Positions 56,827-64,000 of a stretch of 64,000 bases of DNA are shown here, piece by piece; the stretch's first letter is position 1, and every line of letters starts with the position of its first letter. This DNA is from Methylibium petroleiphilum PM1. Its GTDB lineage: Bacteria > Pseudomonadota > Gammaproteobacteria > Burkholderiales > Burkholderiaceae_C. The DNA is taken from contig NC_008826.1 of assembly GCF_000015725.1 (NCBI RefSeq), forward strand, positions 372,001 through 436,000. The letters are read 5' to 3'. A program made the position numbers and the translations under genes. The notes below the pieces were generated by a model. That model searched no databases and was not told the DNA's origin. It saw only the letters and a program-made list of their open reading frames with translations.

Positions 56827-57666
56827 ATGCTGTTCCGACGCTTGGTCTGGTGCGCGCTGGCCGCCGCGCTGCTGGTGGGCAGCCTGCAATTCGCCATGCA
56901 GCGCTGGCAGGCGCTGCCCATCATCCTTGCGGCGGAGCGCTTCGAGGACCAGAAGGCGGCAGCGCCGGCACCCGCACACGAACACACGCACGAGCCCGTT
57001 CACGAAGGGGCCGCAGCGGGCGGGCACGAGCATGCCGCCGCTGAGCACCACCACGATGAAGCCGCATGGTCGCCTGCGGACGGCGCGGAACGCGGCTTCT
57101 GGACCTGGGTGGCCAACGTGCTGCACAGCTTCAGCATGGCCATGCTGTTGTTCGCCGTGATGGGCGCCTGGGTCTGGCGCCGCGGTGGGAGCGGCGGCAT
57201 GGCGCGCTTGGCGTTGGCGGTGGCCGCCGCGGGCTGGCTCAGCCTGCACCTGTGGCCTTCGCTTGGGCTGCCGGCCGAAGTGCCCGGCATGGACGCAGCC
57301 GACCTGCGCGCGCGCCAGGCCTGGTGGCTGCTGGCCGCCGCCGGCGCCGCAGGAGCCTGCGGGATGCTCGCCTTCAGCACCGCGCGCTGGCGTTGGATCG
57401 CAGCTGCGGTGCTGCTGGCCTTGCCGTTCGTCGTCCGCGCGCCGCAGGTCGCGGACCCCTTGGCCGGGTTCAGCGGCGAGGCCCATGCTCGGCTGGCGCA
57501 ACTCGGGCGCGACTTCGTCTGGGCCACGACCTGGGTGTCGCTGTCCTTCTGGGCTTCGCTGGGCGTGATCGGCGGCGCGCTCTTCGCTCGCTGGCTGCAG
57601 CCGGTGCTGGCCGAGATGCGGACCAACGCAGCCAGCGCTGCGCCGGCGATCGGAGCTTCTCGATGA
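56827..57666 (+). CDS. cbtA: CbtA, copy B
   Basis: Identical to 24757..25596. Confidence 0.88.
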   Translation: MLFRRLVWCALAAALLVGSLQFAMQRWQALPIILAAERFEDQKAAAPAPAHEHTHEPVHEGAAAGGHEHAAAEHHHDEAAWSPADGAERGFWTWVANVLHSFSMAMLLFAVMGAWVWRRGGSGGMARLALAVAAAGWLSLHLWPSLGLPAEVPGMDAADLRARQAWWLLAAAGAAGACGMLAFSTARWRWIAAAVLLALPFVVRAPQVADPLAGFSGEAHARLAQLGRDFVWATTWVSLSFWASLGVIGGALFARWLQPVLAEMRTNAASAAPAIGASR

Positions 57667-58652
57667 GAACGACGCAGGCTGCCGGCAAGATCATGCTGGT
57701 GGGCATCGGCCCCGGCAGCGTGGGCCACATGACCCAGCGGGCCCGCGAAGCCATCGCCGAGGCCGACGTGGTGGTGGGCTACGTCACCTACATCAAGCTG
57801 GTGGCCGACCTGATCGAGGGCAAGGAGGTCGTGCGCAAGGGCATGACCGAGGAGTTGGACCGCGCGGTGAGCGCGCTCGAAGCCGCGCGCGCCGGCAAGA
57901 AGGTGGCGCTCATCTCCTCGGGCGACGCGGGCGTCTACGGCATGGCCGGCCCCACCTACGAGGTGCTGTTCCAGGCGGGCTGGACGCCCGAGGACGCGGT
58001 GCAAGTGGAGATCGTGCCTGGCGCCTCCGCGCTCAACGCCTGTGCCGCGCTGGTGGGCGCGCCGCTGACGCACGATTTCTGCGCCATCTCGCTGAGCGAC
58101 CTGTTGACGCCCTGGCCGGTGATCGCGCGGCGGCTGGACGCGGTGGCGATGGCCGACTTCGTCGTCGCGCTCTACAACCCCAAGAGCGGCCGGCGCACGC
58201 GCCAGATCGTCGAGGCACAGCGCCTGTTCCTGCGCCACCGCCGGGCCGACACGCCGGTGGCGATCGTCAAGAGCGCCTACCGGCGGCGGCAGCACATCGA
58301 GTTCCGCACGCTGGAAACGATGTGCGAGGCCGACATCGGCATGCTCAGCACGGTGCTGATCGGCAACAGCCACACCTTCGTGCGCGACGGCCTGATGGTC
58401 ACGCCGCGCGGCTACGCCAACAAGTACGACATTGAGCAAGGCGGCGAGACGCGCGAGGGCGAGAGGCCGGGGCGTTCGCTGTCGACCGGGCTGAACGGCT
58501 GGCTCGAGAACCTGCTGGACGACCACGCCGGCGGCGAGAGCATCGAGCAGCTCGCCGCGCGACACCGCCTGCCGGCCGACTACATCGCCGCGACCCTGGC
58601 CGAGCCGATCGAGGCACAGCCCGAAGCCGCGGCCGAAGACACCGAAACCTGA
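57663..58652 (+). CDS. cobJ: Precorrin-3B C17-methyltransferase, copy B
   Basis: Identical to 25593..26582, C-terminal extension included. Confidence 0.9.
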   Translation: MRTTQAAGKIMLVGIGPGSVGHMTQRAREAIAEADVVVGYVTYIKLVADLIEGKEVVRKGMTEELDRAVSALEAARAGKKVALISSGDAGVYGMAGPTYEVLFQAGWTPEDAVQVEIVPGASALNACAALVGAPLTHDFCAISLSDLLTPWPVIARRLDAVAMADFVVALYNPKSGRRTRQIVEAQRLFLRHRRADTPVAIVKSAYRRRQHIEFRTLETMCEADIGMLSTVLIGNSHTFVRDGLMVTPRGYANKYDIEQGGETREGERPGRSLSTGLNGWLENLLDDHAGGESIEQLAARHRLPADYIAATLAEPIEAQPEAAAEDTET

Positions 58653-58683
58653 AGGGGCGCCCACACCACCAGACACCGAACCC

Positions 58684-58713
58684 GGGCGCGACCTCCGCAA
58701 GGCGGCCGCGCCC
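58684..58713 (+). terminator. Hairpin after cobJ, copy B
   Basis: Same stem as at 26614..26643. Confidence 0.45.
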
Positions 58714-58721
58714 CCACGCCC

Positions 58722-58967
58722 CAGGTGCCTTGCCCAGCGATGGTCCGGGTCAAACGGGAACGGGGTAGGCCGGCCTGGCTTGGATGCCAGGCCGGCCGTA
58801 ATCCCCGGCTGCCCCCGCAACGGTAGGCGAGTGCGGGTGCGTCCACGGCGCTCGAACCATCGAGCGCCAGCCACTGAACGGTTGCGTGGCGTCGTCGCCG
58901 AGACGACGCGCGCGGACCGCTTGGGAAGGCGATGCACCAAGACTCGCGAGCCCGGATACCGGCCTGT
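58722..58967 (+). ncRNA. Cobalamin riboswitch upstream of truncated btuB, copy B
   Basis: Same as 26652..26897; B12 box from 58808. Confidence 0.93.
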
Positions 58968-59111
58968 GGCGACGCGCCGCCGCGACGCGAATCGTGGCGG
59001 TCATCGCAATGCGACCAGCCGCGGGGAGCGGATGGCGGCGAACGCGCCGCGCTCACTCGCGTGGGTATCGCGCCATCCCGTGCAGCGGGTCGTTCCTGGA
59101 GTTGATGCCAC

Positions 59112-59923
59112 GTGAGAACCACCGAACCAGGCGCCCGACGCGCGCCCCATTTGACGCCGCTGTCCATGGCCAGTTTCCTGACCGCCCTGCTGGCGAGCGC
59201 CACCGCGTGCGCCGAAGAACCGGCTGCGCTCGACGCGATCGTCGTCACGGGCCGGCGCACGGCGGCGCGACTGGAAGACACGCCGCAGCGCGTCGAGGAC
59301 ATCGAGCGCACGCCGACGCGTGAGCTCGCCGACCTGCTGAAGAAGAACGCGAGCGTCGACGTGATCCAGTACCCGGGCAACCTGTCGGGCGTCGGCATTC
59401 GCGGGGTCCGGCTCGAGTTCTCGGGCATCAACAAGCGCTGGCTGCCGCTGATCGATGGCCGGCCCGCGATGTCTACCAACCCGAGCCTGGTGAACCTGGA
59501 CCAGATCGAACGCATCGAGGTGCTCAAGGGCCCGGCTTCTGCGCTGTATGGTGCGCAGGCCATGGGCGGCGTGGTGAACCTGATCACGCGCGAGAGTCAC
59601 GGCGGCGTGGCCGGCACGGGGCAGATCTCGCTCGGCGAGTTCGATCTGAAGGAACTCCGCGGCCGCATCGGCGGCAGCCTGAGCGACGCGCTGGATTTCG
59701 ACTACGCCGGTTCCTGGTTCGACCGGGGCGACTTCAGCGCCGGCCAGGGCGTCGAGCGGCCCAACACGGCGTACCGCCAGCAGAACCATGCGCTGCGCCT
59801 CGGCCTGGCCCCGGCGCTGGATTGGCGCCTGCGCGCCAAGACCGACCTCTACCGGGGCCGCGACATCGCCACGCCCGGCGACATCGCCTACGGCCTGAAC
59901 CCTGCGCACGCGAGGAGCCTGTC

Positions 59924-59927
<4 letters not shown>
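59112..59927 (+). pseudogene. btuB: Truncated BtuB-like receptor, copy B
   Basis: Same truncation as 27042..27857, so the deletion predates the duplication. Confidence 0.85.
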
Positions 59928-60666
<739 letters not shown>

Positions 60667-60670
<4 letters not shown>

Positions 60671-61014
60671 GCCTTCCTGTTGAAAAACCCAAGATCGGCG
60701 CCTACCGCCGCCACATCCTGATCTGCACCGGGCCGCGCTGCACGAAGGACGGCCAGTCGCAGGTGTTGTTCGACAGCCTGGGCGACAAGTTCAAGGCGGT
60801 GGGCCTTCACCAAGGTGAACTGCGCGTCAAGCGCAGCCGCGTCAGCTGCTTCGCCGCCTGCAACGGCGGGCCGGTGATGTGCGTGCAGCCCGACGGGGTC
60901 TGGTACTACGACGTGACGCCGCAGAACATGGACCGCATCATCGAGCAGCACCTGGTCGGCGGGCAGCCCGTCGACGAACTGGTGTTCCACCGCGGGCCCG
61001 GCCATGTCGAATGA
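60667..61014 (+). CDS. 2Fe-2S ferredoxin-like protein, copy B
   Basis: Identical to 28597..28944. Confidence 0.78.
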
Positions 61015-62449
61015 GCCGAGCTTCGCTGCCGGCACGGTGTGCATCGTCGGCGCCGGGCCGGGTGCGGCGGACCTGCTGACGCTGCGTGCCCTGCGGCGCC
61101 TGCAGCAGGCCGAGGTGATGGTGCATGACCGGCTGATCGCGCCGGAGGTGCTGGCGCTCGCGCCGCCGCAAGCGCTGCGGGTGTACGTGGGCAAGGCTTC
61201 GGGCGACCACGCCGTGCCGCAGGCGGGCATCCATGCGCTGTTGGTCGAGCATGCCCGGGCGGGCCGGCGCGTGGTGCGGCTCAAGGGTGGCGATCCCTTC
61301 GTGTTCGGCCGCGGCGGCGAGGAGGCACTGGCGTTGCAGGCCGCCGGCATCGCCTGCGAGGTCGTGCCCGGTGTGACCGCCGCCGGCGGCTGTGCGGCGG
61401 CCGCCGGCATCCCGCTGACGCACCGCGACCTGGTCAGCAGCTGCGTCTTCCTGCCCGGGCATCTGGCCGAGGGTGAGGGTGCGCACGGCCGCACGCTGGA
61501 CTGGGCTGCACTGGCGCGGCCCGGGCAGACGCGTGTGTTCTACATGGGCGTGCAGCGCCTGCCCCAGATCGCGCAGCGGCTCATTGCCCACGGGCTGGCG
61601 CCCGAGACGCCGGCCGCGATCGTGCGCGACGGTACGCGCGCGACTCAAAGCGTGCTCGCCACTGGCCTAGCAGCGCTGGCGCAGGCCGCGCCCGCGTACG
61701 GCCCGCAGCCCGGGCTCCTGATCATCGGCGAGACGGTGAGCCTGAGCCCGGACTATCGGCCCACGGTGGCGCCGCAGCCGGAGCTTCGGCGCACCATGCA
61801 CTTCGATGCCAACGAGCGCGATGCCGTCTACCGCGTCATCGCCGCGCGGCGCGACATGCGGCACTTCGCGGGCGGGACGGCGCTGGCCCCGGCCGTGCTC
61901 GAGCGCCTACTGTGCGCGGCGCATCAGGCGCCGTCGGTGGGGCTGATGCAGCCCTGGCGCTTCATCCGCGTCGCCAACCCGGCGCTGCGCGAGTCCCTGG
62001 CCGCGCAGGTGGCCGCCGAGCGGGAGCGCACGGCGCAGGCGCTGGGCGAGCGTGCCGAAGAGTTCCTGCGGCTCAAGGTCGAGGGCCTGCGCGAGTGCGC
62101 CGAGCTGCTGGCCCTGGTGCTCGCGCCCGACGACGGAACGGTCTTCGGCCGCCGTACGCTGCCGCGCGAGATGGCGCTGTGTTCGGTGGGGGCGGCGGCG
62201 CAGAACCTGTGGCTGGCCGCACGTGCGGAAAACCTGGGCCTGGGCTGGGTGTCGATGTTCGAGCCGGCGGCCGTCGCCGCGCTGCTGGGGCTGCCTGAGG
62301 GCGCCTTGCCGCTGGGCCTGCTGTGCCTTGGCCCGGTCGATGCCTTCTACGACGAGCCGATGCTGCAGGCTGAGCACTGGCGTCAGGGCCAGCCGCTCGG
62401 TGACATGGTGTTCGAAGACACCTGGGGTCGATCGGCTGACAAGCCGTGA
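61004..62449 (+). CDS. cobA-bluB: CobA-BluB fusion, copy B
   Basis: Identical to 28934..30379. The fused frame being intact in both copies argues against a sequencing error only if the copies were resolved independently. Confidence 0.9.
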   Translation: MSNEPSFAAGTVCIVGAGPGAADLLTLRALRRLQQAEVMVHDRLIAPEVLALAPPQALRVYVGKASGDHAVPQAGIHALLVEHARAGRRVVRLKGGDPFVFGRGGEEALALQAAGIACEVVPGVTAAGGCAAAAGIPLTHRDLVSSCVFLPGHLAEGEGAHGRTLDWAALARPGQTRVFYMGVQRLPQIAQRLIAHGLAPETPAAIVRDGTRATQSVLATGLAALAQAAPAYGPQPGLLIIGETVSLSPDYRPTVAPQPELRRTMHFDANERDAVYRVIAARRDMRHFAGGTALAPAVLERLLCAAHQAPSVGLMQPWRFIRVANPALRESLAAQVAAERERTAQALGERAEEFLRLKVEGLRECAELLALVLAPDDGTVFGRRTLPREMALCSVGAAAQNLWLAARAENLGLGWVSMFEPAAVAALLGLPEGALPLGLLCLGPVDAFYDEPMLQAEHWRQGQPLGDMVFEDTWGRSADKP

Positions 62450-62617
62450 ACGAATTGCTGGCCACAGTTCCTGATGGGTCCGATGTTGGCCGGCGTGGAT
62501 GGCTACGGTCAGACGCGCCGGGCGAGGTCGCCGCTGGCGAGTGGGGCGACTTCGGAGGTCGTGGCGGCACTGTGGGGCGGCAGGAGTGCGTGGCGAGGCC
62601 CTGGGGCCGCGCCGGGT

Positions 62618-62760
62618 TCAGGCCGCGAAGGCGATGTTCAGGCTGCGCATGCGCATCAGGTTGCGCGCCAGGGCATGCCACAGCAGCACGGCTCGCGCCT
62701 TTGTCAAGCCACAGACGTTGAACCTGGACAGTCCTCGGCGCCGCAATTGCGCGTTGGCAT
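62618..62760 (-). pseudogene. IS1182-like transposase fragment, minus strand, copy B
   Basis: Same as 30548..30690. Confidence 0.6.
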
Positions 62761-62763
62761 AAG

Positions 62764-62790
62764 TGAACTGGCCCCCGAAAATGGACGCCA
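62764..62790 (+). repeat. Possible IS3-family terminal sequence, copy B
   Basis: Same as 30694..30720; weak call. Confidence 0.3.
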
Positions 62791-62810
62791 AGAGGTCTGG
62801 TATTTTGACC

Positions 62811-63128
62811 ATGTGGAAGGATGGCAAGGACGGCGATGGGCCGCCCGCCCCGGGCAGCGAGTTCGAGCCCAAGCCGGGCGACAGCGACGCGGTGGCGCAA
62901 TGGCGGGCCCGCATGGCCACCGACGCCGCGCGCGAGATTTACAAGGATCGTGCAGCCACGGCCGAATGCGTCAACGCGCAGGCCCGCAACCGGGGCTTGT
63001 TGCGCATGCCGGTGCGCGGGCTGGCCAAGGTCCGCTGCGTCGTCAGGCTGTACGCGCTGGCGCACAACCTGATGCGCATGCCCTCGCGCCGCAACTCCTC
63101 GGTCCGGGCACTCCCGCGTCCGCGATGA
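62811..63128 (+). pseudogene. IS1182-like transposase fragment, plus strand, copy B
   Basis: Same as 30741..31058. Confidence 0.68.
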
Positions 63129-63269
63129 CCGCAACGGCCGCATGAGTCCGCAAACCATGCCCGACCCCCCCAAAACACGTCCCTGCGCGACCCCGGACTG
63201 CTGCGGGATCGCGCCAACAAGCGCACCCGCCTCACCGGATCGGCGTTCACCCGCGCCGCCATGCCTCAT

Positions 63270-63390
63270 GGGGTCCCCTTGTTTTCGGTGCCAAAAGTGA
63301 CGGTACGCCTCTGCCCGTAGAGCCAGCATTGGCGCGGGGTTCGCTTTCAGACCGCGCGCAAGTGCTTGTCAGGCAATGAGTTCCTGTTGG
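63270..63390. repeat. Left inverted repeat of IS1071-like element, third occurrence
   Basis: Identical to 31200..31320, with the same flank CTCAT before it. Confidence 0.88.
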
Positions 63391-63431
63391 TCCTCCGATC
63401 GGCCGCTGAAGGCCTGTTTGTGGGGTCGATC

Positions 63432-64000
63432 TCAGCCAGCAGCACCTGTTTTCACTGCAGTTTGTGACGGCAGGATCTGGCCCGCGTAGCGCTCCAGCGG
63501 GAAGCGGAAGACTCCCCGCAGGTTGATGCCTTCAAGGCGCGTGGGCGCAATGCGCCCGGTCAGCTCGGCCGGCACGATCTGCCGCCTATTGGCCCACCGG
63601 TCCAGCACTACCTGCATCTGCGCCGTGTTCCATGCCATCACGATGTTGGCCAGCAGGCTCAGCGCATCGGCCACCGCTTGCATTTCGTCGGCTCTCCGTG
63701 CCTGCGCTGGCCCCACACGGCCGGTGTAGATCGCCCGCTTCAGCGCATTGACCGCCTCGCCGCGGTTGAGGACCCGTCGCAGCTCGCGGCGGAACGCCTC
63801 GTTGACGAAGTAGTCGGCCAGGAACGCCGTGCGCAGCAGCTTGCCCAACTGGACGCCGGCGTCGTAGATCGGGTCGCCTCGGGCGGCCGAGCCGAACCTG
63901 GCCAACGCCGTGACCGCGCTGGCGTGGCCCGTGATCACCGAGGCTGCCAGATGCACCAGACTGTCCCAGTGGGTCTCTATCAGGGCCGTATCGATGGTGG
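63432..64000 (-). CDS. tnpA: Tn3-family transposase TnpA, C-terminal part, 5' end outside the window
   Basis: Last 189 or so residues of the transposase, including the catalytic glutamate in LNRGEAVNALKRAI. Same sequence as 31362..31930. The cut is the window edge. Confidence 0.9.
   Translation of the reverse strand, partial: TIDTALIETHWDSLVHLAASVITGHASAVTALARFGSAARGDPIYDAGVQLGKLLRTAFLADYFVNEAFRRELRRVLNRGEAVNALKRAIYTGRVGPAQARRADEMQAVADALSLLANIVMAWNTAQMQVVLDRWANRRQIVPAELTGRIAPTRLEGINLRGVFRFPLERYAGQILPSQTAVKTGAAG

Larger units (their letters stand above)
63270..64000 (-). mobile_element. IS1071-like element, third occurrence, cut by window end
   Basis: Left end of a further IS1071-like element, identical to 31200..31930. 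It shows that copy B is also followed by the element; whether a third unit or unique sequence lies beyond is outside the window. Confidence 0.9.

Overview
The window is almost exactly two head-to-tail copies of one 32,070-base unit. Base n and base n+32070 agree wherever I compared them, and reading frames on both strands match at that fixed offset, so I see no indel or substitution between copies. Copy A is 1..32070. Copy B is 32071..64000 and stops 140 bases short of a full unit. The DNA is very GC-rich (about 70% by eye). Gene content (C-P lyase operon, cobalt-early cobalamin operon, IS1071-like element, IS1182-like remnants) suggests a betaproteobacterium of the order Burkholderiales; this is inference, since no rRNA or housekeeping gene is present.

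Layout of one unit, in copy A coordinates: (1) an IS1071-like class II (Tn3-family) element whose transposase is cut by the window start (1..2375) and is complete only at the A/B junction (31200..34445), with 121-base inverted repeats, one tnpA, no resolvase and no target duplication; (2) a complete carbon-phosphorus lyase operon, phnF-D-C-E-G-H-I-J-K-L-M-N-P plus a phosphonate-associated EamA membrane protein (2666..14557); (3) a scar of IS debris holding the tail of an AraC-type regulator and two decayed transposase/integrase remnants (14597..15991); (4) a cobalamin riboswitch followed by a tightly overlapping operon cobB-cobM-cbiX-cobH-cbiD-cbiET-cobI-cbiG-cobE-cbtB-cbtA-cobJ (16125..26582); (5) a second cobalamin riboswitch whose original B12-uptake genes are wrecked (truncated btuB, frameshifted btuD-like ATPase, no btuF or btuC) but which still precedes a 2Fe-2S ferredoxin-like gene and a cobA-bluB fusion (26652..30379); (6) a gene-poor stretch with two truncated IS1182-like tails pointing away from each other (30548..31058), ending at the next IS1071-like repeat.

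How the genes work together: PhnC/D/E import phosphonates. The PhnG/H/I/J core with PhnK/L transfers them to ATP-derived ribose and cleaves the C-P bond, and PhnM, PhnP and PhnN convert the sugar product to PRPP. CbtA/B import cobalt. The CobA domain makes precorrin-2, CbiX inserts cobalt, and CobI, CobJ, CobM, CbiG/CobE, CbiD, CbiET, CobH and CobB carry the ring to cobyrinate a,c-diamide. The BluB domain supplies the lower ligand. No precorrin-6A reductase (cobK/cbiJ), adenosyltransferase or nucleotide-loop genes are in the unit, so those steps must be encoded elsewhere.

The most notable features are the perfect 32-kb tandem array with one IS1071-like element per junction, the CobA-BluB fusion, and the apparent re-use of a B12-uptake riboswitch for biosynthetic genes. 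No replication, partition, conjugation, CRISPR, tRNA or rRNA gene was seen. Whether the array is a real amplification or an assembly/concatemer artefact cannot be decided from the sequence.
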